Assembly: GCA_028819345.1 (NCBI GenBank)
Contig: JAPPLW010000050.1
Coordinates: 1 to 64,000 of the forward strand
Length of the DNA stretch: 64,000 nt
Direction: 5' to 3'
Source: a bacterium
Lineage (GTDB): Bacteria; Actinomycetota; Acidimicrobiia; Spongiisociales; ZC4RG35
Positions within the stretch are counted from its first letter, which is position 1. The number at the start of each line of letters is the position of its first letter. Shown here one piece after another: positions 8,829 through 17,382 of the stretch. The translations under genes and the position numbers were made by a program. The notes under the pieces were generated by a model. The model searched no databases, was not told the DNA's origin, and was given only the letters and a program-made list of their open reading frames with translations.

Positions 8829-9398
8829 ATGCGGGTATTGATTCTCGACAATTATGACTCGTTCACCTTCAACCTCGCTCAGTACCTGGGAGAGTTGGGC
8901 GCCGAGCCGAAGGTGGTGAGAAGCGATGTGGTTCCTGCCGCCGAGGCTGCGGGCTGGGAAGTGGACCGGCTGGTGATCTCTCCGGGCCCGGGGCGTCCCG
9001 AGAACGCCGGGTTCTCTATCGACTACGTGAAGACCTTCGGGGGCCGCGTGCCCACGTTGGGGGTGTGTCTCGGACACCAAGCCGTAGCGGTGGCGTACGG
9101 CGGGGAAGTGGGTCCGGCGCCGGAGCCTCGACATGGGAAGACCTCCGCCATCCGCCACGACCAAGAGGGGGTGTTTCGTGGATGCGAGAATCCGTTTACA
9201 GCTACCCGTTACCACTCATTGGCCATCACTGCGCTGCCTCCCGATCTGAAAGCCTGCGCTTGGAGCGAAGACGGGGTTATCCAGGGAGTGCGCCACCGGT
9301 CCCTGCCGGTGATCGGTGTGCAGTTCCATCCCGAGAGCATCCTGACCACCGAGGGGAAGAGACTGCTGGCCAACTTTCTCGGCCAGGACGAGACGTGA
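8829..9398 (+). CDS. pabA: Class I glutamine amidotransferase, PabA/TrpG type
   Basis: Starting at ATG 8829 the product has 189 residues, the usual length for the glutaminase subunit of aminodeoxychorismate or anthranilate synthase. It has the N-terminal LILDNYDSFT, the oxyanion segment SPGPGRP, the nucleophile Cys80 in GVCLGHQ, and the His167/Glu169 pair in HPES. It releases ammonia from glutamine for folate (PabA) or tryptophan (TrpG) synthesis. No PabB or TrpE partner lies in the window, so the choice stays open. The upstream extension in the track ORF covers the crgA promoter region and is not coding. Confidence 0.88.
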   Translation: MRVLILDNYDSFTFNLAQYLGELGAEPKVVRSDVVPAAEAAGWEVDRLVISPGPGRPENAGFSIDYVKTFGGRVPTLGVCLGHQAVAVAYGGEVGPAPEPRHGKTSAIRHDQEGVFRGCENPFTATRYHSLAITALPPDLKACAWSEDGVIQGVRHRSLPVIGVQFHPESILTTEGKRLLANFLGQDET

Positions 9399-9461
9399 GC
9401 CAGCCGGCAGGTTGGGGTGGGGGGATTCGGAGATATAGTCTGGTGCCAGAGGAGGTCCCAC

Positions 9462-10487
9462 ATGCCGATCGCCAGTCCCCAGCAATATCGCGACATGCTG
9501 GACGCGGCCCGGGAGGGAGGGTACGCCTATCCGGCCATCAACGTCACCTCCAGCGATACGCTCAACGCCGCCCTAGCCGGATTTGCCGCCGCCCGTTCGG
9601 ATGGCATTATCCAGGTCTCGACAGGTGGCGGCCAGTTTCTCTCAGGAGCAGCGGTGAACGACATGGCCCTGGGCGCCCGGGCTCTGGGGGAGTTTGCTCA
9701 TGCAGTGGCCGACCGGTACCCGATGGTGGTTGCCCTTCATACCGACCACTGCCCTCCCAACCGGGTGGATGATCTGATCCGGCCCCTCCTGGCCGAGACG
9801 TCCCGGCGGCGCGCCGCGGGATTGGGCCCGCTCTATCAAAGCCACATGCTGGACGCCTCCGCCCTGCCCCTGGATGAGAACCTGGCCCTCAGTTCCCAAC
9901 TCTTGGACGAGTGCGCTTCCCAGGAAGTACTGCTGGAACTGGAGATCGGAATAGTGGGCGGGGTGGAGGACACCATGGACCATTCCGGAGTGGACCGACA
10001 GAAGCTCTACACCACCCCCGAGGACATGGTGGCGGTGGCCGAGCGGCTGGGTTTGGGGGAGCGGGGCCGTTACCTTCTGGCCGCCGTCTTCGGGAATGTG
10101 CACGGGGTTTACAAGCCGGGCAAGGTGCAGCTGCGGCCCACCATCCTGCGAGACGGGCAGGCGGCCACCGAGGGGCGGTTCGGCTATCGTCACTACCTAG
10201 TCTTCCACGGGGGAAGCGGGTCGACTTCCGAGGAAATACAGGAGACGCTGAGCTACGGGGTGGTGAAGATGAACATTGACACCGACACTCAGTACGCCTT
10301 TACTCGTCCGGTGGCCGATCACATGCTCACCAACTACACGGGAGTGCTGAAGGTGGATGGGGAGGTGGGCAACAAAAAGGTCTACGATCCCCGGTCATAC
10401 ATGAAGAAGGCCCAGCAGGCAATGGCTGAACGGGTCGTGCAGGCCTGCGTGGAGTTGGGGTCGGCGGGCCGTTCTCGGAGCGCTTAG
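9462..10487 (+). CDS. fba: Class II fructose-bisphosphate aldolase
   Basis: From ATG 9462, behind a strong AGGAGG, the protein has 341 residues, typical of actinobacterial class II aldolases. Recognisable are the N-terminal YAYPAINVTSSDT, the zinc-binding ALHTDHCPP, the glutamate-containing LELEIGIVGG, FGNVHGVYKPG, and VFHGGSGS with the phosphate-binding glycines. It cleaves fructose 1,6-bisphosphate to dihydroxyacetone phosphate and glyceraldehyde 3-phosphate in glycolysis and gluconeogenesis in the cytosol. The track ORF begins 45 bp earlier, but that extension has no ribosome binding site. nhaA follows after 6 bp. Confidence 0.93.
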   Translation: MPIASPQQYRDMLDAAREGGYAYPAINVTSSDTLNAALAGFAAARSDGIIQVSTGGGQFLSGAAVNDMALGARALGEFAHAVADRYPMVVALHTDHCPPNRVDDLIRPLLAETSRRRAAGLGPLYQSHMLDASALPLDENLALSSQLLDECASQEVLLELEIGIVGGVEDTMDHSGVDRQKLYTTPEDMVAVAERLGLGERGRYLLAAVFGNVHGVYKPGKVQLRPTILRDGQAATEGRFGYRHYLVFHGGSGSTSEEIQETLSYGVVKMNIDTDTQYAFTRPVADHMLTNYTGVLKVDGEVGNKKVYDPRSYMKKAQQAMAERVVQACVELGSAGRSRSA

Positions 10488-10493
10488 CAGACC

Positions 10494-11861
10494 ATGGTGA
10501 GGGAGCCCCTTCACGAGACCTGGATCGACTCCAACCGTTTCGTTCCCCGCCGGTTCGCCCGGCCGATTCAGAAGTTCATGCAGGTGGAGGCGTCTGCCGG
10601 GGCGGCGCTTTTGGTGATGGCCGTGATCGCCATGGTGTGGGCCAATTCTCCGCTGTCGGACAGCTATTTCGAACTCTGGCACACCCATGTGGAGGTTGGG
10701 GTCGGTTCCATCCATCTGTTCTCCCACTCTCTCCAGGACTTCGTCAACGACGCGCTAATGGCCATCTTCTTCTTCGTGGTGGGCCTGGAGATAAAGCGCG
10801 AGGTGGTGCTCGGACGGCTCCGGGATCCCCGGGCCGCGGCCCTCCCGGTGGTGGCGGGCGCGGGAGGGATGCTGTTCCCGGCGCTGGCCTATGTGCTGAT
10901 CGTGATGGGAGAGGGAGGCCCGGCCTTGAACGGCTGGGCGGTCCCGACCGCCACCGATATCGCCTTCTCCCTGGGGGTGGTCTCCCTTCTGGGGAGCAGG
11001 GTGGCGCCCGGCGCCAAATTGTTCCTCTTGGCGCTCGCCATCGCCGATGACATCGGTGCCATCGCAATCATCGCCTTCTTCTATTCCGACAGCCTGCGGT
11101 GGGACTGGCTGACCTGGGGGATCCTCACTCTGGTGGCGGTGTCCATTGCCGGCCGGGTCGGCATCAGGGCCCGTACCTTTTACCTTCCCATGGCGCTTCT
11201 GGCCTGGTTTTGTATCTACGAGTCGGGAGTCCATCCCACCTTGGCGGGGGTTGCATTGGCTTTCATAACCCCGTCACGTCCCATGTATTCGGCCGAAGAA
11301 CTCTATGACAAGGGGCAGAGGATCCTCCACTCCTTCCCTCGCCGGGTAACCACCTATCACCAACGGGAAGAGGCCGACCACCAGATAATGGCGCTCACGG
11401 AGGTAGCCAGAGAGTCGGTGGCTCCGCTTGCCAGAAACGAGCACCGGCTGCTTGCCTGGAGCTCTTTCCTGGTGCTTCCCGTCTTTGCCCTGGCCAATGC
11501 CGGCGTCCGCCTGGAAGGGGATGTGAGCCAGTTGCTGCAACCGGTGGCGCTGGGGACCGCTCTAGGTCTTCTCGTGGGAAAGACGGTGGGGATCAGCTTG
11601 TTCACATGGCTGGCGGTGAAGATGGGATGGGGCATTCTTCCCGAGGGAATGGGCGCCCGCGACGTCGTGGCTCTGGCGGCGGTGGCCGGAATCGGATTCA
11701 CGGTGGCCATCTTCGTCTCCGGGCTGGCCTTTGTCGACCCAGGACTCATCGATCAGGCCAAGCTCGGGATTCTGAGCGGATCGTTGCTCGCTGGGCTGCT
11801 GGGATTCTTTTTATACAGGTTTGGCCCCTCTCCGCCGCCCCCGGAAGAGGCGTCCGGCTAG
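10494..11861 (+). CDS. nhaA: Na+/H+ antiporter NhaA
   Basis: The 455-residue membrane protein carries NhaA hallmarks: GLEIKREVV, VPTATDIAFSLGV, and the adjacent aspartates of LAIADDIGAI (185-186) that bind sodium or protons. About twelve helices are expected. It exports Na+ or Li+ in exchange for protons and supports pH and salt homeostasis. Length is somewhat above the E. coli protein (388), the excess being an N-terminal cytosolic tail and a longer central loop (about 265-305). It sits 6 bp after fba. The stop codon lies in a tandem 14-bp duplication. Confidence 0.93.
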   Translation: MVREPLHETWIDSNRFVPRRFARPIQKFMQVEASAGAALLVMAVIAMVWANSPLSDSYFELWHTHVEVGVGSIHLFSHSLQDFVNDALMAIFFFVVGLEIKREVVLGRLRDPRAAALPVVAGAGGMLFPALAYVLIVMGEGGPALNGWAVPTATDIAFSLGVVSLLGSRVAPGAKLFLLALAIADDIGAIAIIAFFYSDSLRWDWLTWGILTLVAVSIAGRVGIRARTFYLPMALLAWFCIYESGVHPTLAGVALAFITPSRPMYSAEELYDKGQRILHSFPRRVTTYHQREEADHQIMALTEVARESVAPLARNEHRLLAWSSFLVLPVFALANAGVRLEGDVSQLLQPVALGTALGLLVGKTVGISLFTWLAVKMGWGILPEGMGARDVVALAAVAGIGFTVAIFVSGLAFVDPGLIDQAKLGILSGSLLAGLLGFFLYRFGPSPPPPEEASG

Positions 11862-11874
11862 AGGCGTCCGGCTA
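11847..11874 (+). repeat. Tandem 14-bp duplication across the nhaA stop codon
   Basis: GAGGCGTCCGGCTA occurs twice head to tail (11847-11860 and 11861-11874). The first copy runs into the nhaA TAG. The second lies just outside the gene, so the encoded protein is not changed by it. It looks like a recent slippage event. Confidence 0.8.
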
Positions 11875-11927
11875 GTAGAATGCTGTAGGGAAGTTCATAA
11901 TCACTTATGCAAAGAAGGAGTAACTCC

Positions 11928-13019
11928 ATGAAGAAGACGGCATTGACGCTCTTGGTGGTTGCGCTGCTGGTTGCAGCCTGCGGAGATGACGCCGCCGAGA
12001 CCACGACCACGGCTGCGCCCGCTACAACCCAGGCCCCGGCTACCGAGCCCGCCCCGGCCGCCGCGGATGTTCTGGATCAGGTGATTGCCCGCGGTGAGTT
12101 GAACTGCGGAGTCAACGAGACCATTCCAGGATTTGGCTACAAGGATGCCGCAGGGACCTTCACGGGCTTCGACGTGGATCTGTGCCGGGCGGTGGCTGCT
12201 GCAATCGTCGGGGACAGCGAAGCGGTCAGGTTTGAAGCGCTGACAGCCGCTGCCCGCTTCGAGGCCCTGACCTCGGGGCTGATCGACCTCCTGGTGCGGA
12301 ACACCACCTGGACGCAGAGCCGAGACACCGACCTGGGTCTTGACTTCGGACCGACCACCTACTACGACGGCCAGCAGCTGATGGCCAAGGCGGAGCAGGG
12401 ATTCAGTTCCGGGTCAGCCCTCGAAGAGATAGAGGGCGCCACAGTTTGCGCGATCGCCGGTACGACGACTGAGAAGAACATGACGGAAGCAGCCAATGCT
12501 GCCGGAGTCAACATCACCCTAAGCACATTCGAGGACTTCAATGTGGTGATAGAGGGCTTCAAGTCGGGCGCCTGTGACGTGGTGACCAGCGACGGGTCGA
12601 CCTTGGTTTCCCGGAAGGCCACCGAAGGGGCGGCCGGTGAGGACTGGGTGATCTTCCCCTCGGTTCCGATTTCCAAGGAGCCGCTCGGTCCCAGTTGGAT
12701 CCAGAACCAGTCGCGCATGGGTGATGTGGTCACCTGGACGGTGTTTGCCATGTTGATTGCAGAGGAGAAGGGCATCACCTCTTCCAATGTGGATGACATG
12801 TTGAACGTCGATGGTGAGGCGAGCCGCCTGTTCGGGGCTACCGAGGACGAGTTGCAGACCAAGATGGGCCTCCCGGCGGATGCCTTCTATCAAGTGATCA
12901 AGCAGGTCGGCAACTATGGCGAGGTTTATGACCGGCACCTGACGCCCCTAGGGCTCGAGCGGGGACTGAACGCCCTCCAAGCTGATGGGGGCCTCCTCTA
13001 CCCACCGCCCGCCCGGTAA
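11928..13019 (+). CDS. Amino-acid-type ABC substrate-binding lipoprotein (copy 1)
   Basis: ATG 11928, behind AAGAAGGAG, gives 363 residues. A signal peptide ends in LLVAAC (Cys18), a lipobox, followed by a Thr/Ala/Pro-rich linker of about 35 residues and a family 3 solute-binding fold resembling AapJ of general amino acid transporters (ELNCGVNETIPGFGY, GFDVDLCRAVAAAI, RNTTWTQSRDTDLG). It should be anchored outside the cell and capture an amino acid. Unusually, no permease or ATPase gene is nearby, only a close paralogue immediately downstream with which it shares a 199-bp identical block. It may supply a permease encoded elsewhere or act as a sensor. Confidence 0.88.
   Translation: MKKTALTLLVVALLVAACGDDAAETTTTAAPATTQAPATEPAPAAADVLDQVIARGELNCGVNETIPGFGYKDAAGTFTGFDVDLCRAVAAAIVGDSEAVRFEALTAAARFEALTSGLIDLLVRNTTWTQSRDTDLGLDFGPTTYYDGQQLMAKAEQGFSSGSALEEIEGATVCAIAGTTTEKNMTEAANAAGVNITLSTFEDFNVVIEGFKSGACDVVTSDGSTLVSRKATEGAAGEDWVIFPSVPISKEPLGPSWIQNQSRMGDVVTWTVFAMLIAEEKGITSSNVDDMLNVDGEASRLFGATEDELQTKMGLPADAFYQVIKQVGNYGEVYDRHLTPLGLERGLNALQADGGLLYPPPAR
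12720..12918 (+). repeat. 199-bp block identical in both substrate-binding protein genes
   Basis: Bases 12720-12918 and 13885-14083 are identical, offset 1,165 bp, whereas the flanking parts of the two genes differ at many positions. The block encodes the region around DMLNVDGEASRLFGATEDE. Such a sharply bounded identical segment within diverged paralogues is the signature of gene conversion or recent unequal recombination. Confidence 0.9.
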
Positions 13020-13040
13020 TCCTGTAAGAGCCGACTATTC

Positions 13041-13075
13041 GATGAGGCCCGGAACCCAGCGTTCCGGGCCTCATC
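13041..13075 (+). terminator. Intrinsic terminator/attenuator between tandem binding-protein genes
   Basis: A perfect 15-bp stem (GATGAGGCCCGGAAC with GTTCCGGGCCTCATC) around a 5-nt loop is followed by TTGTTT. It lies 20 bp after the stop of copy 1 and 20 bp before the start of copy 2, so it could end transcription or reduce read-through into copy 2. Confidence 0.75.
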
Positions 13076-13095
13076 TTGTTTGGAGGAGTTTTCCG

Positions 13096-14184
13096 ATGAG
13101 AAGAGAGATGGTCGCGCTCTTGGTGTTGATGCTGGCGGCTGCCGGATGCGGTGGAGGTTATACCGGGGAAAGCACCACAACGGCAGCCTCCGCCACCACC
13201 CAAACCGCTGCTGCGGAGCCTTCTCCGACAGATCTCCTGCATGCGGTATTCGCCCGTGGCGAATTGAACTGCGGGGTGAACGAGATTCTTCCCGGATTCG
13301 GGTACAAGGACTCCGAGGGGGTCTTCACGGGCTTCGACGTGGATCTGTGCCGGGCGGTGGCGGCTGCGATTCTCGGCGACGCACAGGCGGTCAGGTACAG
13401 GTCGCTCAACTCCGCCACCCGCTTCGAGGCGGTGAACTCGGGGCTGATCGATCTCCTGAGCCGCAACACCACCTGGACGCAGAGCCGAGACACCGACCTG
13501 GGTCTTGACTTCGGGCCCACCACTTACTACGACGGCCAGCAACTCATGGCGAAGGGCGCTGCCGGGTTCCACTCGATGTCCACTCTGGAGGACATCGAGG
13601 GCGCGGTGGTGTGCGCCAACGCGGGCACCACGACCGAGAAGAACATCTCCGAGGCAGCCGCGGCTGCCGGAGTCAACATCACCCTGAACACCTTTGAGGA
13701 TGCCAACATAGTGCTGGAAAACTTCAGTTCCGGGGCTTGCGACGTGGTCACCGGCGACGGGTCCGCCCTGGTTTCCCGGAAGGCCACAGAAGGGGCGGCT
13801 GGCGACGACTGGGTGATCTTCCCGCAGGTGCCCATCTCCAAGGAGCCGCTCGGTCCGGTCTGGATCCAGAACCAGTCACGCTTCGGTGATGTGGTCACCT
13901 GGACGGTGTTTGCCATGTTGATTGCAGAGGAGAAGGGCATCACCTCTTCCAATGTGGATGACATGTTGAACGTCGATGGTGAGGCGAGCCGCCTGTTCGG
14001 GGCTACCGAGGACGAGTTGCAGACCAAGATGGGCCTCCCGGCGGATGCCTTCTATCAAGTGATCAAGCAGGTCGGCAACTATGCCGAGGTCTTTGACCGG
14101 CACCTGACGCCGCTGGCGCTCGGGCGCGGTTTGAACGCGCTCTACACAGACGGGGGTCTTCTCTACCCTCCGCCTGCCCGGTAA
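13096..14184 (+). CDS. Amino-acid-type ABC substrate-binding lipoprotein (copy 2)
   Basis: ATG 13096 gives 362 residues, behind the purine-rich GGAGGAG. The signal peptide ends LAAAGC (Cys18) and a short Thr/Ala-rich linker precedes the same AapJ-like fold as copy 1 (ELNCGVNEILPGFGY, GFDVDLCRAVAAAI, RNTTWTQSRDTDLG). The N-terminal third is clearly diverged while a C-terminal part is identical at DNA level. Differences at positions lining the binding cleft could give the pair different amino acid preferences. No permease or ATPase follows; the next gene belongs to a different operon. The track ORF start at 12985 lies inside copy 1 and is not real. Confidence 0.88.
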   Translation: MRREMVALLVLMLAAAGCGGGYTGESTTTAASATTQTAAAEPSPTDLLHAVFARGELNCGVNEILPGFGYKDSEGVFTGFDVDLCRAVAAAILGDAQAVRYRSLNSATRFEAVNSGLIDLLSRNTTWTQSRDTDLGLDFGPTTYYDGQQLMAKGAAGFHSMSTLEDIEGAVVCANAGTTTEKNISEAAAAAGVNITLNTFEDANIVLENFSSGACDVVTGDGSALVSRKATEGAAGDDWVIFPQVPISKEPLGPVWIQNQSRFGDVVTWTVFAMLIAEEKGITSSNVDDMLNVDGEASRLFGATEDELQTKMGLPADAFYQVIKQVGNYAEVFDRHLTPLALGRGLNALYTDGGLLYPPPAR

Positions 14185-14211
14185 TCGCTCCGGCCACACA
14201 CGATAGGATGA

Positions 14212-14236
14212 GGCCCGGAGCGCCGCGCTCTGAGCC
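14212..14236 (+). terminator. Weak hairpin after copy 2
   Basis: GGCCCGGAGCGC and GCGCTCTGAGCC can pair with one mismatch and one wobble, and the sequence GATGAGGCCCGGA repeats the 5' arm of the upstream terminator. There is no T-run, so termination is uncertain. It looks like a degraded copy of the hairpin at 13041. Confidence 0.35.
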
Positions 14237-14266
14237 CAATCCCGCCTATGTAGAGTTTGCAGAGCC

Positions 14267-15157
14267 GTGATCCCCCGTTCCGTCGATGAAGTAACCGCCG
14301 CCTTCGCCGGATACCGCTATCTGGCTGACCGGCCCCTAGCGGTGGCGATTCACCTCTCCCGCAGCCTTGCCCGTCCCCTGTTCCTGGAGGGAGAGGCGGG
14401 GGTGGGCAAGACGGAGGTCGCCAAAGTGCTGGCCCAGGTGCTGGACACCGAACTCATCCGTCTGCAGTGCTACGAGGGCCTAGACGCCAATCACGCCCTG
14501 TACGAGTGGGACTATGCCCGCCAGATGCTTGCCATTCGCCTCATAGAGGCGGGTGGGGGACAGGACCGGGCTTCCGTGGAGAGCATCATGAGCCGCGAAT
14601 ACCTGCTGGCCCGCCCGCTCCTTCAGGCGGTGGAGTTCTCGTCCTCGGAAGGAAGGCCGGCGGTGTTGTTGATCGACGAACTTGACCGGGCCGACGAGGA
14701 GTTCGAGGCGTTCCTATTGGAGATACTCTCCGATTTCCAGGTGACCATTCCCGAGATAGGAGTCGTCCGCGCCGCCGCGCCGCCGGTGGTGGTGATCACC
14801 TCCAACCGCACCCGGGAGATACACGATGCGTTGAAGAGAAGGTGCATCTATCACTGGCTGGACTTTCCCGATCTGGACCGGGAAGTGGAGATAGTCAGGG
14901 CAAAAGTGCCGGACATCGACGAGCGGCTGGCCCGCCAACTCGCTGAGGCGATGTCCGATCTCCGCTCCCTGGAACTCTTCAAACCTCCCGGGGTGGCCGA
15001 GACTCTGGACTGGGCCCGCGCGCTAGGAGTGTTGGGCGCCTCCGAGCTGACCTCCGAGGCGGTTTCGGACACCCTCGGTGTGGTCCTGAAGTACCGCGAG
15101 GACGTCGAGGCTGTCACCCAGAGGGGCGTAGAAAGCCTGGTACGGACGAGCAGTTGA
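14267..15157 (+). CDS. MoxR-type AAA+ ATPase, CoxD-like maturation factor
   Basis: The 296-residue protein starts at GTG and has Walker A GEAGVGKT (42-49), Walker B VLLIDELD (132-140) and a sensor region with ITSNRTREIHDALKRR. MoxR ATPases partner with VWA-domain proteins. The next gene is such a protein and the following ones are XdhC and MocA-like, which matches CoxD-CoxE-CoxF-CoxI. In carboxydotrophs CoxD unfolds or remodels the molybdenum hydroxylase so that its metal site can be completed. It is the first gene of a coupled operon that ends near 18.4 kb, with 10 bp to the next gene. The hydroxylase it serves is not adjacent. Confidence 0.85.
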   Translation: MIPRSVDEVTAAFAGYRYLADRPLAVAIHLSRSLARPLFLEGEAGVGKTEVAKVLAQVLDTELIRLQCYEGLDANHALYEWDYARQMLAIRLIEAGGGQDRASVESIMSREYLLARPLLQAVEFSSSEGRPAVLLIDELDRADEEFEAFLLEILSDFQVTIPEIGVVRAAAPPVVVITSNRTREIHDALKRRCIYHWLDFPDLDREVEIVRAKVPDIDERLARQLAEAMSDLRSLELFKPPGVAETLDWARALGVLGASELTSEAVSDTLGVVLKYREDVEAVTQRGVESLVRTSS

Positions 15158-15167
15158 GCCCGGGAGG

Positions 15168-16289
15168 ATGGCTGGCGCTGAGACCTTGGTGGAGTTCACC
15201 CGGGAACTGCGCGAAGAGGGGCTGTCGGTAGGCTCCACCACCGCCGCCGACCTCATGACTGCCTTGGACAAGGTGGGATTGGCCTCCGCGGCCGACGTCC
15301 ATGCCGCCTTTCGCTGCCTGACGGTCTCCTCGCCTTGGCATTTGGAGGTCTTCGACCGGGTGTTCGTGCGATTCTTCGGTCGTTACCTGACCGAGGGATT
15401 AGCCATGACCGCGCCGCCTCAGCCTCGCTCGTGGACGATCAGGCGGGTCCAGAGGGGTGGAGTGGAGGGAGATGGCGACGACGCCGGCCCGGAGATGGAG
15501 ACTTTCACCGGAGCTTCCTGGACCGAGCGCCTGGCCCACAAGGACTTTTCGGAACTAACCAAGATAGAGCAGGCTCAGGTTCGCAGCCTGCTGGCCCAGA
15601 TGATGTGGCGGCCTGCTCCGGTGAAGAGTCGTCGAAGGCGGCCTTCCGCCGCCGGAGACCGCCCCGACCTTCGGCGTAGCCTGCGTAAGTGCGTGGGACC
15701 CGAGGGCGACTTGATAAAGCTGGAGGGCAGCGAACGCAAGAGGAGGCCGCGTCCCATCTTGTTCATTGCCGACGTGTCAGGCTCCATGGAGCGGTACACG
15801 GAGATGCTCCTCTACTTCGCCCATGCCGCCCGGGCTCGCCTCGGCAGGATGGAGACCTTTGTGTTTTCCACCCGCCTCACCCGGATCACGCGACAACTGA
15901 TGCGTCGCAACCCCACCGAGGCCCTGTCCCAGGTCTCCGGGTCGGTGGAGGATTGGTCGGGAGGCACGAGGATCGGGGAGTGTCTCCGCTCCTTCAACTA
16001 CGACTGGAGCAGGCGGGTCACCCGGGGCGGGCCGGTGGCGCTGATCGTCTCCGACGGTTGGGACCGGGGGGACCCGGCGATGCTCTCCGACGAGATGGAA
16101 CGTCTTCGCCGAACTGTGCACCGGCTGGTCTGGGTCAATCCACTGGCGTCGCGGGAAGGATATTCCCCCGAAACCAGGGGGATGCGCGCCGCACTGCCTC
16201 ACGTGGATGACTTCTTGGCGGGAGGTCGGCTCTCGGATCTCGCTACGCTGGTATCACTCTTGGAATCTCTGCCGGAGCGCAAAAAGTGA
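15168..16289 (+). CDS. VWA domain protein, CoxE-like
   Basis: The 373-residue protein has a MIDAS-type von Willebrand A domain in its C-terminal half: DVSGSM at 202-207 and [10 protein letters not shown] about 60 residues later, with [12 protein letters not shown] near 290. The N-terminal half is helical with a basic segment (KSRRRRPS). CoxE-family proteins work with the MoxR ATPase encoded just upstream in maturing CO dehydrogenase-type molybdenum enzymes. The stop overlaps the next start as GTGA, indicating translational coupling. The spacing and order are those of a cox accessory cluster. Confidence 0.85.
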   Translation: MAGAETLVEFTRELREEGLSVGSTTAADLMTALDKVGLASAADVHAAFRCLTVSSPWHLEVFDRVFVRFFGRYLTEGLAMTAPPQPRSWTIRRVQRGGVEGDGDDAGPEMETFTGASWTERLAHKDFSELTKIEQAQVRSLLAQMMWRPAPVKSRRRRPSAAGDRPDLRRSLRKCVGPEGDLIKLEGSERKRRPRPILFIADVSGSMERYTEMLLYFAHAARARLGRMETFVFSTRLTRITRQLMRRNPTEALSQVSGSVEDWSGGTRIGECLRSFNYDWSRRVTRGGPVALIVSDGWDRGDPAMLSDEMERLRRTVHRLVWVNPLASREGYSPETRGMRAALPHVDDFLAGGRLSDLATLVSLLESLPERKK

Positions 16290-16597
16290 TGAAGGAAGCC
16301 TTGGAAACCCGTGACCGCTGGCTGGCCGAGGGGAAGGAAGTGGTGGTGGCCACGGTGGTGGCCACGGCCGGGCCCTCTCCCCGTCCCGTGGGGGCAAAAT
16401 TCCTGGTGTCCTCCGAAGGCGACATGGCCGGTTCGGTGTCAGGGGGCTGTGTGGAGAACGACGTCTATGAGCATGCGCTCGGGGTGATGAAGGAAGGTCG
16501 CCCGCGCCTGGTCACCTACGGGATCAGTGATGACGACGCCTTCACGGTGGGGCTCTCCTGCGGAGGGACGATACAGGTGTTCATCGAACCGTGGTGA
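16286..16597 (+). CDS. XdhC/CoxI N-terminal domain protein (split XdhC, part 1)
   Basis: This 103-residue protein is only the N-terminal CoxI domain of XdhC, with [16 protein letters not shown] and the conserved [13 protein letters not shown], and ends [17 protein letters not shown]. XdhC binds Mo-molybdopterin cofactor, protects it and passes it to the hydroxylase after sulfuration. In most proteins this domain is joined to a Rossmann domain. Here that domain is encoded by the next gene, overlapping by 7 nt. No frame disruption is evident, so the split looks natural rather than a sequencing error, and separate CoxI and CoxF genes are known. Confidence 0.82.
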   Translation: MMKEALETRDRWLAEGKEVVVATVVATAGPSPRPVGAKFLVSSEGDMAGSVSGGCVENDVYEHALGVMKEGRPRLVTYGISDDDAFTVGLSCGGTIQVFIEPW

Positions 16598-17382
16598 GCG
16601 AGGACCGTCGGACCGGGGAGGTCTTGGGGGCCTGTTCCCGCATGATCGAAGAACGGAAGCTGGGAGCGCGCCTCACCGTGGTGGAAGGGATCGGGACCGG
16701 AGCCTCGGCGGTGGTGGACGCCCAGGAAGGTTTGGTGGCCGGCGCACTTCCTGCGGGCACTCCCTCGTCCGTGATGACCGATGCAAACACTCTGATCGGG
16801 CGGGAGAGGTCCATGACCGTTTCCTATGGAGACCGGGACGTTTTCATCGATGTGATCATCCCCCGTCCTCACCTCATCATCTTCGGAGCGGTCCACATCG
16901 CCCAGGCGTTGTGCGCGCTCGGGAGGCACCTCGACTTTGACATCACGGTCTCCGATGCTCGACCCGCTTTTCTGACGCCCGAGCGTTTTCCTCACGCCGA
17001 CCAGTTGCTGGTGGGTTGGCCGGACGAGCTTGCGGGATGGCTTTTCTTCGACCGGCGCTCCTATGTCGTGGTGCTGAGTCACGACGACCGGTTCGAGTCG
17101 CCGCTCTGGCCGTTGGTACTCAGATCGCCGGTGCCCTACATCGGGGCGATGGGCAGTGGCCGCACCGCCGCTGCGCGGAGGGCGCGATTGGCGGAAGCGG
17201 GCTACTCCCCGGAGGAGATCAGCAGGATCAGAGGCCCGATCGGAATCGATATCGGGGCAGAGTCCCCTGCGGAGGTGGCGGTTGCCATCCTGGGGGAGAT
17301 GATCTCAACACGCCGTCAGGCGCAGACCCCCTTGGAACTGATCGGCCGGCCTCGACGGCCCGCCCGGAGTGCAGGACCGTGA
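16591..17382 (+). CDS. XdhC Rossmann-domain protein (split XdhC, part 2)
   Basis: The 263-residue product starts at GTG overlapping the preceding stop. A short N-terminal domain is followed by a Rossmann domain ([18 protein letters not shown]) and the conserved C-terminal blocks [21 protein letters not shown] and [21 protein letters not shown]. These are the XdhC C-terminal features. With the preceding CoxI-domain protein it would form the cofactor-handling XdhC unit for a molybdenum hydroxylase. The stop overlaps the next start (GTGA). The coding continues without gaps, so all parts are probably made in similar amounts. Confidence 0.82.
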   Translation: MVSEDRRTGEVLGACSRMIEERKLGARLTVVEGIGTGASAVVDAQEGLVAGALPAGTPSSVMTDANTLIGRERSMTVSYGDRDVFIDVIIPRPHLIIFGAVHIAQALCALGRHLDFDITVSDARPAFLTPERFPHADQLLVGWPDELAGWLFFDRRSYVVVLSHDDRFESPLWPLVLRSPVPYIGAMGSGRTAAARRARLAEAGYSPEEISRIRGPIGIDIGAESPAEVAVAILGEMISTRRQAQTPLELIGRPRRPARSAGP

